64,000 nt of DNA from DATFTF01 sp963825175 (GTDB taxonomy: Bacteria; Acidobacteriota; Thermoanaerobaculia; UBA5066; Gp7-AA6): the NCBI GenBank assembly GCA_963825175.1, contig CAWGSA010000004.1, positions 186,001 to 250,000 of the forward strand, given 5' to 3'. The notes below the pieces were generated by a model. The model ran no database searches, had not been told where the DNA came from, and saw only the letters and a program-made list of their open reading frames with translations. Position 1 is the first letter of the stretch. The number at the start of each line of letters is the position of its first letter. The position numbers and the translations under genes are program-made. Below, piece by piece: positions 17,314-27,098 of this stretch.

Positions 17314-18930
17314 GTGAGGAAGACATCGCTCAAGCTGGTCGGCCTGATCCTGGGCGCGGCGTTCCTGGCCGTCGCGGTCCGCTGCTCGGGGCCGAGATCG
17401 AAGCCGGCCGTCGTGCCGCCCACCCCCACGCCCCCGCCGCTCTCGCGGAGCAATCCCAACATCGTGGAGGAAGACGCCCTTCACATCGTGGAGCGGTTTC
17501 CCAAGGATGAATACTTCAAGGTCGACGACCGGCACATCCGCAACCCGGTCATCGGACCGCCGGTGGAGTTCTACAAGGAAGACGACAAGTACTATTACGT
17601 CTACACGTACAAGCGCAATGCCGAGTCGGAGCAGCTCTGGCGGCTCGAGCATCCTTCGCCGACGCCGCGGCCGCCGCGGCCGGGCACGACCCCGACGCCC
17701 GCCGGCCCGCCGCTGGCGGATTTCGAGGATCTCTCGCCGGCGCGGGTCGCGGCTCCCGTCCATCTCGTGCCCGTGGCCGAGACGGGTCTCCCCATCGACG
17801 GCCTGTGGCGCGCCTCGTTCGTGATGGCGGACATCAACGGCGACGGCATCCCCGACATCGTCGCGCCGCCGGCCCGCCTGGAAGGCACGGCGAAGCCGCA
17901 CGTCTGGCTCGGCGACGGGAAGGGCCACTTCACGCCCTGGCCGCTCACGTTCATCGAGGACGGAAAACCCAATCCGCGGTTCTCGCTCGACTACGGCGGC
18001 GTCGCGGTCGGAGACATCGACGGCGACGGCCACATGGACATCGTGGCGGCATCGCACTCGGGCGGGCTCGTCTCGCTCTTCGGCGACGGCAAGGGAACCT
18101 TCCGCGTCGTGCGCACCGGGTTGCCGGGCCGCGAGTTCTCGTCCCAGGCCATCACCCTGGTCGACGCGGACGGTGACGGCAAGCTCGACATCGTCGCCTC
18201 GGCCGACGGCGCTCTCGACAACGCCCAGTTCCAGACGCAGGTCCGGGTCTACCTGTACCGGGGCGCCGCGGGATGGCAGTTCAACCCCGGCGGCATCACC
18301 GGCGGGCTCTTTTCCAACTCCGTCCAGGCCTGGGATTTCGATCGGGACGGCAAGGCCGACATCCTGACGGCGAGTCACTACATCGGAGGTTTGACGCTCC
18401 TGTGGAAGAACCTCGGGACGGGCTCCTTCGCCCCGGTCCGTTTCCCGGAGATCGAGATCTACGCCTACCACTTCGGCTCCGCGCCCGGAACGTTCGGCAA
18501 GGCGCGCGTGCCCGCGTTCGCCGACGCCTACTACATGATCACCAACCAGCCCCGGGAAGCCCGCGCGACGGGCATCTCGGTGTACAGCTTCGACCAGGGG
18601 AAGTGGGCGCGCCACCGCGTCTGGCGAAAGAAAGACGGCGAAACATCCCAGTACGCGGTCGCCATGGGCGATCTGGACGGCGACGGCCTCGACGACATCG
18701 TGTTCCCGGACAGCCAGACCAACCGCCTGCGCGTCTTCTTCCAGAAGCCCGACGGCTCCTTCGTCGAGATGGCGGAGAAGGACGAGCCGGCCATCGATTC
18801 GAGCGGCCAGTGCGTGCGCTTGGTCGACCTCGACGGCGACGGGCGGCTCGACGTCGTTCTCTCGAAAACCGTGGTCTCTTCGCGCACGAACGACAAGGGC
18901 GGGTGGTCGGTCTATCTCAACCGGCGTTAA
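17314..18930 (+). CDS. Secreted FG-GAP/VCBS repeat protein
   Basis: 538 residues. N-terminal signal segment ending near a cysteine (LAVAVRC), which could be a poor lipobox; a proline-rich linker; a second Pro/Thr-rich linker near 115-135; then repeated calcium-binding FG-GAP blades (DINGDGIPDIV, DIDGDGHMDIV, DADGDGKLDIV, DFDRDGKADIL, DLDGDGLDDIV, DLDGDGRLDVV). This predicts a beta-propeller adhesion or cell-surface domain stabilised by calcium. The GTG start is supported by GAGGAGG at 17303-17309. It follows the polysaccharide permease by 82 bases. Confidence 0.85.
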   Translation: MRKTSLKLVGLILGAAFLAVAVRCSGPRSKPAVVPPTPTPPPLSRSNPNIVEEDALHIVERFPKDEYFKVDDRHIRNPVIGPPVEFYKEDDKYYYVYTYKRNAESEQLWRLEHPSPTPRPPRPGTTPTPAGPPLADFEDLSPARVAAPVHLVPVAETGLPIDGLWRASFVMADINGDGIPDIVAPPARLEGTAKPHVWLGDGKGHFTPWPLTFIEDGKPNPRFSLDYGGVAVGDIDGDGHMDIVAASHSGGLVSLFGDGKGTFRVVRTGLPGREFSSQAITLVDADGDGKLDIVASADGALDNAQFQTQVRVYLYRGAAGWQFNPGGITGGLFSNSVQAWDFDRDGKADILTASHYIGGLTLLWKNLGTGSFAPVRFPEIEIYAYHFGSAPGTFGKARVPAFADAYYMITNQPREARATGISVYSFDQGKWARHRVWRKKDGETSQYAVAMGDLDGDGLDDIVFPDSQTNRLRVFFQKPDGSFVEMAEKDEPAIDSSGQCVRLVDLDGDGRLDVVLSKTVVSSRTNDKGGWSVYLNRR

Positions 18931-18994
18931 GCCTGTGGTGCCGGCACTTAGCCAGAATTTAATGATCCGGAAGCATATTTTTCCGCTTTTACCC

Positions 18995-19199
18995 TTGACA
19001 GCGGGCACCGATGGGCCGAAGATGCCCGCAAACCCAAAGAGGAGAAGAACCTCAGGGTATCGCTTCGGAACTGATATCGCTTCGGAACTGATAAAGCTTG
19101 GAAAGAAATTCAAATACGGGAGGTGATGGGATCGCGCGAGGGAAGGATTCTCAAGCGTGTGTTTTTTTGCAGTGGAATCGTAATGAGGAGATCTCAATA
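18995..19199 (+). promoter_or_regulatory. Promoter element and structured leader of the exported-protein gene
   Basis: A perfect TTGACA (18995-19000) is followed by several potential hairpins: GCGGGCA/TGCCCGC (19001-19007 with 19023-19029), nested ACCC/GGGT and GAGG/CCTC (19032-19058), then two UUCG-type hairpins in a tandem repeat (19058-19091). The ribosome site GAGGAG (19185-19190) precedes ATG 19200. A 24-codon upstream ORF (ATG 19126) stops at 19198-19200, overlapping that ATG by one base, so coupling is possible. No known riboswitch recognised. Confidence 0.45.
19058..19091 (+). repeat. 17-base perfect tandem duplication in the leader
   Basis: TATCGCTTCGGAACTGA occurs twice in immediate succession (19058-19074, 19075-19091). 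Each copy can fold with TATC pairing to GATA around a CTTCGG turn. Confidence 0.85.
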
Positions 19200-20669
19200 A
19201 TGAAGAAAACCTTAGTAGCGTGTTTGGCGGTCGCCGCCCTGTTCGCCATTGCGACCAGCGCGAGCGCCATCACGTGCACCGTTGATCAGCGTCCTGCTGC
19301 GACGCTGCTCATCCCGTATTTCCAGGCGACGTTCAACGCGGACGGAACGATCCTGGGAACGGGCGCGGCCTCTTTGGACACCCTCGTGACGATCGGCAAC
19401 GCTTCGGCGAACCCGATGCTCGCTCACGTCAACGTGTTCAACGACCGGTCCGAGCTCGTCCTCGACTTCAACGTCGCGTTGACCGGCTTCGACATCCAGT
19501 CCTGGTCCATGGCCTCGGTCCTGCGCGGAAACCTCCCGCAGACCCCGGTCAACATCTCGCACATCTCCGCGACCAAGGACTCCCACCAGGTCACGATCAG
19601 CGGCGACGTCTGTCAGCGCAACGCGGCGGCTCCGGTGTACCCGGCGCCCGGCGGCTACCTGCGCGTGAACCCGACGGCTCCGGCCACCGGTTTGGACAAC
19701 ACCCTCGCCACGACGGTGTACCAGGCTGGACCGTTTGCCTCGGCCTTCCTGTTCCAGGTCATCGACTCGCTCGACACGACGCCGGACACCAACACGTGTA
19801 ACGGCCCGGTCGACCAGACGATCACCAACCCGATCCACGGCTACGTGACGATCGATCACGCCAACTACTGCAACCTCTCCAACCCGAGCGACCCGGCGTA
19901 CTACACGCAGGACGCGATCGGAATGGAGAACAACCTGTGGGGCGACTACATCTTCACCTCGGGCGCCGGCGTCGGCACGATGGGCTTCCCGGCCGTCGCG
20001 ATCGAAGCCGATCCGAGCCTTGCGGATGGAGCCGTTCCCATCACGGCGCAAAACCGCCGGACCTTCTACCGTCGCTATGTCACGGCTGCCGACGGCGCCG
20101 CTTGCGTCAACCCGTTCCCGCTTCCGCAGAGCGCGTGGGATTGCGGCGCTGGCGACCAGCGCGAGCCCCTGGGCCTCAAGTACGCGGCCCGCTGGCTCGA
20201 CTCCGCCCCGGCTGCCACCTCCTTCTTCAACGTGTGGCGCGCTTCCTCGGGCAGCCTGACCGACCTGTTGGGCACTCCGTTCGGGGATTGCACGGACACC
20301 GAGCCCACGGTCACGTTGACCTTCTATGACGAGGACGAGAACACGGTGACGAGCGGAACCTGCCCGTCGCCCTGCTCGAACCCGCCGCAGGAGATCCCGC
20401 TGGAGACCCAGCGCATTCCGATCTCGACGTTCACTCATCCGGCCGGAGCGGCTGGTTGGGTCAACATGAGCTTCTTCAACGGTTCTGGCCCGAACAGCGG
20501 AGCGCTGGATCAGGCGTACGTGACGTACGACTTCCAGGGCGCCGCGATCTTCCTGTCCGCTGGCTCGCCGGCGGCTCAGCTGGATCCGTCCGAGTGCAAC
20601 CCGTTGAGCGTTGTCGGACCGCCGATCACCCTGCCGGTCATCCCGGCGATCGTCGGTACTGGTTTCTAA
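19200..20669 (+). CDS. Abundant-type exported protein of unknown function
   Basis: 489 residues with a textbook signal peptide (MKKTLVACLAVAALFAIATSASA). The mature protein is beta-rich, low in lysine, with scattered cysteines (ITCTVDQ, VCQRN, NYCN, DCTDTE) that could form disulfides. No domain recognised. Strong ribosome site, structured leader and a perfect terminator suggest high expression as a monocistronic gene. The following PKD protein also has unknown beta-rich regions, so the two may act together at the cell surface; that is inference. Confidence 0.7.
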   Translation: MKKTLVACLAVAALFAIATSASAITCTVDQRPAATLLIPYFQATFNADGTILGTGAASLDTLVTIGNASANPMLAHVNVFNDRSELVLDFNVALTGFDIQSWSMASVLRGNLPQTPVNISHISATKDSHQVTISGDVCQRNAAAPVYPAPGGYLRVNPTAPATGLDNTLATTVYQAGPFASAFLFQVIDSLDTTPDTNTCNGPVDQTITNPIHGYVTIDHANYCNLSNPSDPAYYTQDAIGMENNLWGDYIFTSGAGVGTMGFPAVAIEADPSLADGAVPITAQNRRTFYRRYVTAADGAACVNPFPLPQSAWDCGAGDQREPLGLKYAARWLDSAPAATSFFNVWRASSGSLTDLLGTPFGDCTDTEPTVTLTFYDEDENTVTSGTCPSPCSNPPQEIPLETQRIPISTFTHPAGAAGWVNMSFFNGSGPNSGALDQAYVTYDFQGAAIFLSAGSPAAQLDPSECNPLSVVGPPITLPVIPAIVGTGF

Positions 20670-20684
20670 TCTCTGTTTCTTCGA

Positions 20685-20714
20685 GTGGGCGGGACGAAAG
20701 TCCCGCCCACTTTT
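20685..20714 (+). terminator. Strong intrinsic terminator
   Basis: Perfect 11-bp stem GTGGGCGGGAC / GTCCCGCCCAC with a GAAA loop, followed by TTTTCTCTCTC. Starts 16 bases after the stop codon. Confidence 0.92.
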
Positions 20715-20828
20715 CTCTCTCTCGGGAGGAAGAAGGTCTCGCTGGTTTTTGGAAGGTCTCGCTGGTTGAGGAAGGTCGCTCGGTAGCAAAACTAAAACGG
20801 ATCCGACGCACACCGGGCTTGATTTCAA

Positions 20829-20853
20829 ATCCCTCCGTGTCATCCCGAGGGAT
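20829..20853 (+). promoter_or_regulatory. Inverted repeat in the leader of the PKD protein gene
   Basis: ATCCCTC / GAGGGAT, a 7-bp stem with an 11-base loop, about 80 bases upstream of the start codon. Upstream of it, AAGGTCTCGCTGGTT occurs twice (from about 20732 and 20753). Regulatory role unproven. Confidence 0.3.
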
Positions 20854-20930
20854 CTGAAGTCAGGCTTCGGATGAGCCGACAGCGGACTATCTGTGCACCC
20901 GGTGCTCGGTCCCAGGGAGGATTCTCGGTC

Positions 20931-23900
20931 ATGTCGGTCATTAACACTCTCGCCAGGGTCGGTCGTTCGGTGGTCCGTCCCCGCGCGTTCTCACTGGCCT
21001 CGCTCGCCGCGCTTCTCGTGGCCTCGTCGCTCGCGGCACAGACCGTCCAAGTCACGGTCCCCGGCACGGCGTCGCTCAAGACGGGCCAGATTTACTTTGG
21101 AAAATATGTCGCTCACATAACCGACTACGGGTTTCTCTGGCTCGACACGAGCACGCTCGCCGGCGGCTACATCCCGGTCTTCGGCAAGTGCGGAACCGGC
21201 GTGGCCACGCCCGTAACGAATCTTTATGCTGTGAGCGACTGCAACGGCATCGGGTCGCTGGGCATCACCCCCGACGGCAGCACGATTGTGGCCAACAACT
21301 TGAACCGGCAATGCTGGGTCACACAGAAACCCTGCGGCGGCCAAAGGATCAACGACGTCGAGGCGTTCGCCTTCCAGGTCGGGACGTGGAGCTATATTCC
21401 GACCTGGAACCTTCAGGAGCCGGGAAACACTCAGGTCGCGGACCCTCAGGGCAGAACCTGGGACGCGAGCTGCACGCCTCCGAACCCTTCAGGGAGCCTC
21501 TGCACCTGGACGGCCAGCGGCAACCCGCTCGCGCCTCCGACGAACGCCGCCACCGCCACGAACACATCGGCCGCCAGCCGCACCGACAAGACCAACTACT
21601 TCGGAGACATCTGGACGCTGCAGGACACGTCCGCGTCTATTCCGCTGATCGATCAGGCGCAGTGGGACTTCCGCTACGGCGCTTCTTTCGTGCCCGACCT
21701 GACGGAATTGCCGCCGGTGACGCTTCCGGGCGAAACGCACACGTTCGCGTTTCCCTGTGATCCCGCGGGGACGCCCGCCGGCAGCATCGCGACTGGCGCC
21801 AACTGCTGGGCGAGCGTCGGAAGCCCGACCACGACCGGCACCTACCAGTTCGCGCTGCAGGACCACAACATCAACGGGGTCTCCGCGCCCTTCGTGTCCT
21901 CGCCGGCCAGCGTCTCTCCGCCGCAGATCTTCATCAACGGCTCGACCAGCGCGTCCAATACGACGCTGCAGGTCCTGACCGGCGGGACGGCCGACGCGAG
22001 CCAGACCCAGGGGAACACGTCCAACGCGACGTTCACCTGGACGTTCAATCCGGGAGGCTCGCCCACCTGCACGCAGCCGTGCCGCATCGTCAACGTGCCG
22101 ATCGGCGCGAGCACGTATCTCTTGACCGTGGCGTATCCGGGCGGCTACACCGTGAACCTCTCCGGCGGCGTCACCCAGACCGACCTCGTTCCGAGCTTCA
22201 CGCTCGCGCCCAACCCGGTCCTGGTCTCCCCTCCGGGGCAGATCACGGTGACCAACAAGATGCAGAAGAGCGCGTCGGCGACGCTGAACTCCGTCGACTG
22301 GCTCTTCGCCAGCGGCGCCTGCGACGGCCGGACCAGCATCGCGACGAACCCGCTCGCGGGGACGTTCCTGCCGGGCAACGGGACCGCGCAGGTGACCGGT
22401 CCGTCGGCCGCCGGTTCGTACTGCATGTACCTCCAGTACAACTTCATCGGCAGCTCCGGCGCCCAGTCGATCGTCGCGGGCGTTCCGTTCACCGGCACGA
22501 CGTGGGCCCCGAATCCCCTCGTGAGCGTCACGACGGACAGCGCCGGGAGCTTTGTGGCCTGCTCGTTCGTCCCGTGCGCGCTGAACACGAACACGACCTA
22601 CTACCTCTTCGACGCCGAGACGATCCCCAACGGGATCACGCATCCCGGCTCTTCCTGGAAGTACAACGGGAACGCGATCGGAAGCGCTCCGGGCGCCGGT
22701 CCCTTCACCTGGACGACGCCCTCGGCCCAGTGCACGGTCAACTGCACGCTCGAGCTCGACGTCCAGGGTGTGGCCGGCACGCGCGGCATCACGCTCTCCA
22801 ACGCCGGGCCGCCGCCGCCCAACAACCCGGTCGTCTCCATCTCGGGACCGAGCTCGTTGAACGTCGGCCAGAGCGGGACGTTCACCGCGAACGTCTCCAA
22901 CGCCAACGGGACGATCACGTACTCGTGGTTCTTCGACGGCGACGTGTTCCCGACGAGCGGCGGCGTCTCGATGGCGCACTCCTGGTCCACCAACGGCTCT
23001 CACACCGCGAGCGTCACCGTGACGGCTTCCAACGGCACCGGCAACGCGTCGCATCCCGTCAGCGTGATCGGCAATCCGGCTCCGGGCGGAGGCCTTTCCG
23101 TGACCCCGTCCCAGACGTCGGGCACGACCTTCACGGTAGGCCGCGGCCAGGCGGTGACGTTCACCGCCTCGGAGGCCAACGCCGCGCAGTGGGGCTGGGA
23201 CTTCGGCGACGGGACCGGCGCGGGAGGCGCGTCCAGCCGCAGCGTCGTCAAGGCCTACTCCGCTTTCGGCACCTACAACGGAACGCTCCTGGTGTACGCG
23301 GACGGCGTGCACAACAGCGGCCTGGCCATGACCAACTTCACCGTGGTCGTCGGCGTGCCGCTTCCGTCGACCGCTTTCACCATCACGGGGGCCACGCAAA
23401 ATCCGGCCACCGGCGCGTTCGACACCGAGGTCGGACGGACCCTCACCTTCGTTGCCTCGGAGCCCTCGGCCTCGGTCTACTCCTGGGACTTCGGCGACGG
23501 CACCTCCACGACCGGGCAGACCGTCACCAAGGCCTACACGTCGACGGGAACGCTCACGGTCCGCTTGACGGTCACCGGCGACGGATTCAACAACCAGGGA
23601 ACGACCAGCGGAACCCAGGTCTTAAACGTCAATCCGTCCACGTTCCGGGCGGCGATCGTGCCGGGCGTGGCGCACCTGGATGACGGGACCACGACATGGG
23701 CCACCGACGTCTCCATCACCAACGCCGGCACCGGCTCGATGACCCTGAACCTGGCGTTCGTGCCTCTGCAGGGCGACGCCGCGCCGCCGACCATGGATCT
23801 CTCCCAGCTGGCCTTCGGCACCGACATCACGCTTCCACAGGGAGGCACGTACTCCGCCACCGACGTGGTCAGCGCCTTGAACGGCGGCGGCAACAAGGGC

Positions 23901-25790
23901 ACGCTGGTCATCAAGTACACGGGCGGGAGCGACGCGCCCCTGGTTTCGACGCGCGTCTACTTCGCTCCGAAAGTCAATCCCACCAACATCTCCTACGGCT
24001 CCGGCCTGCCCGCGTACCAGGTCGACGCCACCGGCAAGATCTCTCCGCAGGGCTTCCAGTCCGTCGTTCTGGACGGGGCGCCTCCGTCGGGCGGCTCGAC
24101 GGCCGGGATTCTGGCGCTCGAGGACTTCGGGGTGACCGTCACGATGGCGGGCACCGGGACCGGCACGGTCACCAGCAGTCCGTCCGGGATCAACTGTCCC
24201 GCGACCTGCACGGCTTCCTTCACGTCCGGACCGGTGACGCTGGGCGGTATGGCCGACTCCGGCTCGACCTTCGTGAGCATCACCGGCTGCGATTCCTATC
24301 CTCTGGGTGCATGCGTCATCAACGGCGCCAAGACCGTCACCGCGACGTTCAACGCGTCCGGGGGCGGCGGCGGCGGAGGGGGCGGCGGAGGCGGAGGCAC
24401 GAACTACCTGCTTTCGATCGCCAAGGGCGGCACGGGCTCCGGCACGGTCACCAGCTCACCGGCGGGGATCAACTGCGGCGCGACGTGCAGCGCGGCGTTC
24501 GCTTCCGGAACGTCGGTGACGCTCACGCCCGCGGCGGCCGGCGGCTCGAACTTCGTGGGTTGGGGCGGGGCGTGCTCCGGCACCAGCGCCTGCACCGTGA
24601 CGATCTCGGCGACGACGACGGTCAACGCGACCTTCAACACGACCGCCTCGCAGCCGCAGGGGGATCAGCTCCTGATCGGCCTGCGGTCCGATCCGCAGTA
24701 CCGCTTCGGCGTCACGCTCTTCAACGCGGCCGGCGCGACCGGCTCGTTCCGACTCTCGGCGCTCGACGAGAACAGCGCCGCGGTTCTGATCAATGACGGA
24801 GCGGGCGGCCAGAACAACGCCGCCTATCGGGATTTCTCGATCCGCCCCTACCAGCAGGTGTATCTGAAGAACGACGATCTGGGCTTGAACGACCCCAACC
24901 GCCGGTACGTCCTGAAGGCCACGCGCACGTCCACCTCCGGCACCCTTCTGGCGTTCGGAACGGCGCTCGACCGCAAGACCAACGACCTGGTGCAGGTGGC
25001 CGACGACAGCCAGGCCTCGCCGGCCGACGCCGGCATCGTCTCGTACTGGGTGGCCGGGGTCTCGCGCTACGACTCCTCCTATGGCGCGCACTGGCGCACG
25101 GACCTGCGGATCTACAACCGGGGCACCGCTCCTCGGAACCTGTACTTCGAGTACGACTTCTCCAACGACGGCCAGACCGAGCACGTGGCCAAGGTCGGTC
25201 CGCTGGCGATCAGCCCGAACGATCTGCTCACGTACGACGACGTCATCACCTCCCTGATGGCGCAGGATCACAGCGTGGATCTCTCCGGCAGCACCGCCGG
25301 CATCCTTCGTATCTACTATCCCGAGGACGCCGACTCGGCCGCCAAGCCCCTCATCATCGGCTCGCGCAACTACGACGACGAACCGACCGGAACGGCCGGC
25401 TCGCAGCTGTCGGTCTACACCCACAACCAGTCGGCGAGCCCGGGTCAGAAGCTGATCGTGCCGGGGGCGGAAGAGAGCGCCAGGTACAGCTCACGGATCG
25501 GCGTCTTCAGCATGGACGCCGGCGCGGTCTCGGGGCGCATCGTGGCCGTGGCTCCGGACGGGACCGAAGTCGGATCCATCGGGTTCCAGGTTGGCGGCAC
25601 GCGGGGTGACGGAACGGCCGTTCCTCGCTACGGGCAGATTCCGTTGACCGCCTTGACCGGCTTCGCCAATCCGAACGTTCCGGTCTCGATCCGGATCGAC
25701 CAGGTCGGCGGCGGACGCGTCTCCTCCTACGTCTTCACCGTGGACAAGGTGACGCTCGACACGAATTTCATTCAGGCTTTGCCGCAGTAG
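20931..25790 (+). CDS. Giant secreted PKD-domain surface protein
   Basis: 1619 residues from ATG 20931, chosen for the AGGGAGG site at 20913-20919 and the signal peptide that follows (SLASLAALLVASSLAAQ). Contains several PKD/Ig-like domains (for example YSWDFGDGTSTTGQTVTKAY and WGWDFGDGTGAGG), then two copies of a bacterial repeat (GTGTVTSSP.GINC.ATC) separated by a run of 13 glycines at about 24358-24396, then a beta-rich C-terminal region of about 380 residues. Extracellular, probably adhesive or matrix-forming. No sorting signal or catalytic motif seen. Followed by two hairpins. Confidence 0.85.
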   Translation: MSVINTLARVGRSVVRPRAFSLASLAALLVASSLAAQTVQVTVPGTASLKTGQIYFGKYVAHITDYGFLWLDTSTLAGGYIPVFGKCGTGVATPVTNLYAVSDCNGIGSLGITPDGSTIVANNLNRQCWVTQKPCGGQRINDVEAFAFQVGTWSYIPTWNLQEPGNTQVADPQGRTWDASCTPPNPSGSLCTWTASGNPLAPPTNAATATNTSAASRTDKTNYFGDIWTLQDTSASIPLIDQAQWDFRYGASFVPDLTELPPVTLPGETHTFAFPCDPAGTPAGSIATGANCWASVGSPTTTGTYQFALQDHNINGVSAPFVSSPASVSPPQIFINGSTSASNTTLQVLTGGTADASQTQGNTSNATFTWTFNPGGSPTCTQPCRIVNVPIGASTYLLTVAYPGGYTVNLSGGVTQTDLVPSFTLAPNPVLVSPPGQITVTNKMQKSASATLNSVDWLFASGACDGRTSIATNPLAGTFLPGNGTAQVTGPSAAGSYCMYLQYNFIGSSGAQSIVAGVPFTGTTWAPNPLVSVTTDSAGSFVACSFVPCALNTNTTYYLFDAETIPNGITHPGSSWKYNGNAIGSAPGAGPFTWTTPSAQCTVNCTLELDVQGVAGTRGITLSNAGPPPPNNPVVSISGPSSLNVGQSGTFTANVSNANGTITYSWFFDGDVFPTSGGVSMAHSWSTNGSHTASVTVTASNGTGNASHPVSVIGNPAPGGGLSVTPSQTSGTTFTVGRGQAVTFTASEANAAQWGWDFGDGTGAGGASSRSVVKAYSAFGTYNGTLLVYADGVHNSGLAMTNFTVVVGVPLPSTAFTITGATQNPATGAFDTEVGRTLTFVASEPSASVYSWDFGDGTSTTGQTVTKAYTSTGTLTVRLTVTGDGFNNQGTTSGTQVLNVNPSTFRAAIVPGVAHLDDGTTTWATDVSITNAGTGSMTLNLAFVPLQGDAAPPTMDLSQLAFGTDITLPQGGTYSATDVVSALNGGGNKGTLVIKYTGGSDAPLVSTRVYFAPKVNPTNISYGSGLPAYQVDATGKISPQGFQSVVLDGAPPSGGSTAGILALEDFGVTVTMAGTGTGTVTSSPSGINCPATCTASFTSGPVTLGGMADSGSTFVSITGCDSYPLGACVINGAKTVTATFNASGGGGGGGGGGGGGTNYLLSIAKGGTGSGTVTSSPAGINCGATCSAAFASGTSVTLTPAAAGGSNFVGWGGACSGTSACTVTISATTTVNATFNTTASQPQGDQLLIGLRSDPQYRFGVTLFNAAGATGSFRLSALDENSAAVLINDGAGGQNNAAYRDFSIRPYQQVYLKNDDLGLNDPNRRYVLKATRTSTSGTLLAFGTALDRKTNDLVQVADDSQASPADAGIVSYWVAGVSRYDSSYGAHWRTDLRIYNRGTAPRNLYFEYDFSNDGQTEHVAKVGPLAISPNDLLTYDDVITSLMAQDHSVDLSGSTAGILRIYYPEDADSAAKPLIIGSRNYDDEPTGTAGSQLSVYTHNQSASPGQKLIVPGAEESARYSSRIGVFSMDAGAVSGRIVAVAPDGTEVGSIGFQVGGTRGDGTAVPRYGQIPLTALTGFANPNVPVSIRIDQVGGGRVSSYVFTVDKVTLDTNFIQALPQ

Positions 25791-25800
25791 GTCAGGGTGC

Positions 25801-25820
25801 GGAGGACCGCAGGGTCCTCC
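25801..25820. other. Perfect hairpin after the PKD gene
   Basis: GGAGGACC-GCAG-GGTCCTCC, an 8-bp perfect stem ten bases after the stop codon, without a T run. It may protect the 3' end of the transcript. Confidence 0.5.
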
Positions 25821-25859
25821 GTCGAGGGACGGTCGGGAAGGAAGGTCTCTGATTCGAGG

Positions 25860-25887
25860 GCCCCGGCGCGAGCCGGGGCTTTTCTTT
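25860..25887 (+). terminator. Intrinsic terminator
   Basis: GCCCCGGC-GCGA-GCCGGGGC followed by TTTTCTTT. It separates the PKD protein from the glycan cluster that begins at 25993. Confidence 0.9.
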
Positions 25888-25992
25888 GGCCCGGCCCCGA
25901 CGGCCACGGCCGCGATTTCGTACAAGGTACAGAAGGTACAATGGCTAAGTTCTTGCGTCATCGGCTTCTTTGAGGATGAACAAGCGCGCAGG

Positions 25993-27090
25993 ATGAGCAA
26001 GCTGGAATCGTTCGTCGCCGACCCGCCGGCATCGACCGGGAGCATCGTCTCCCCGTACCTTCACGACCGCGGGAGCGTCCTGTACAACCCGTTGACGGGC
26101 GACTCGATCCCCAAGGACGGGGAGGACTATCGGGCTCTTCGGTCGCTCGCGGCGGGAGAGGAAGCGGCCGCGGCGGCGCTGGAGCATCTGCGCGCGTCCC
26201 GCTTCGTGATCGACGACCTCGACGCCGAGACGCGGCGCAGTCATCTCCTGTACCTCTCCCTCGAGACGTGCACGAGCTGCAACCACCGCTGCCCGTTCTG
26301 TCCCGTCTCGGTGGATCCCCGCGACCGCACGGTCATGAGCCGGGAGCTCTTCGAGTCGATCGTGGACCAGGCCGTCGCCGTGGGCGGTAGAGGGGTCCTG
26401 GTCTTTCTCTCCAACTACAACGAGCCGACCGTCGATCCGCTCTTCGAGGAACGCTGCGCCTATCTCTTCGCGCGCGGCCTCTCGGTGTGCATCCTGACCA
26501 ACGCCTCCCAGTTCTCGCCCGACCGCGCAGCGAGGCTGGTTCGGATGGGGCGGTTCCATTACATCGGGATCAATCTCCCCACGCTCGACCCCGAGCGGTA
26601 CCGGGAGCTGCACGGGACGCGGGATCTCGACCGGGTGCTGGCCAACGTCGACGCCCTGCCGGCCCGCGAGCTGGCCAAGGACACGGCCATCGTGGTGCTG
26701 GGAGCGGAGGACGACGCGCACCGGCGGGACGTCGAGGCGATCCGCGCGCGCTTCGAGCCCGGGGGATGGCAGGTCAAGCCCTTCCGGATCCGCAGCCGGC
26801 CGGCCAGCGGCACGTTCGTTCCCGAGCCGCCGGCCAAGAAGAAGCTCAGAGGCTGCGAGCTCATGGGCTCGCGGCCCTTCGAGCACCTGCACGTGACCGG
26901 AACGGGGACGGCCGTCCTGTGCTGCCAGGACTACTACGAGCGGCTGGTGGTGGGAGATCTGAAGCGGCAGTCCGTGGCCGAGATCCTGGGAGGGGAGACC
27001 ATGGCCCGCCTGCGACGCTGGACCTACGGCGTGGAGGAGGCGCCGGAGGATTTCCTGTGCCGGCGGTGCGAGTTCGCCCTCGGCGAATGA
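25993..27090 (+). CDS. Radical SAM/SPASM protein
   Basis: 365 residues. The radical SAM 4Fe-4S motif is C96-x3-C100-x2-C103 (CNHRCPFC). A C-terminal SPASM/twitch region carries CELMG..., VLCCQDYY and CRRCEF for auxiliary clusters. Residues 1-80 (YNPLTGDSI ... EHLRASRFVID) resemble a winged-helix peptide-recognition (RRE/PqqD-like) domain, as in RiPP or sulfatase maturases. No precursor peptide is recognisable beside it; a 10-codon ORF at 25941-25973 is too short to claim. Position next to a polysaccharide ATPase suggests a sugar or lipid modification is also possible. Confidence 0.85.
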   Translation: MSKLESFVADPPASTGSIVSPYLHDRGSVLYNPLTGDSIPKDGEDYRALRSLAAGEEAAAAALEHLRASRFVIDDLDAETRRSHLLYLSLETCTSCNHRCPFCPVSVDPRDRTVMSRELFESIVDQAVAVGGRGVLVFLSNYNEPTVDPLFEERCAYLFARGLSVCILTNASQFSPDRAARLVRMGRFHYIGINLPTLDPERYRELHGTRDLDRVLANVDALPARELAKDTAIVVLGAEDDAHRRDVEAIRARFEPGGWQVKPFRIRSRPASGTFVPEPPAKKKLRGCELMGSRPFEHLHVTGTGTAVLCCQDYYERLVVGDLKRQSVAEILGGETMARLRRWTYGVEEAPEDFLCRRCEFALGE

Positions 27091-27098
27091 TCCGACCT

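Noticed and set aside
19001..19060. c-di-GMP (GEMM) riboswitch
   Set aside because: Hairpins and a CAAACC-like piece are present but the conserved GEMM core and tetraloop receptor are not.
21489..23399. 636-codon minus-strand frame opposite the PKD gene
   Set aside because: Arg/Gly/Ala-rich shadow; no domain, and the plus frame has PKD motifs.
25941..25973. 10-codon ORF before the radical SAM gene as a RiPP precursor
   Set aside because: Too short and no conserved core or leader features visible.
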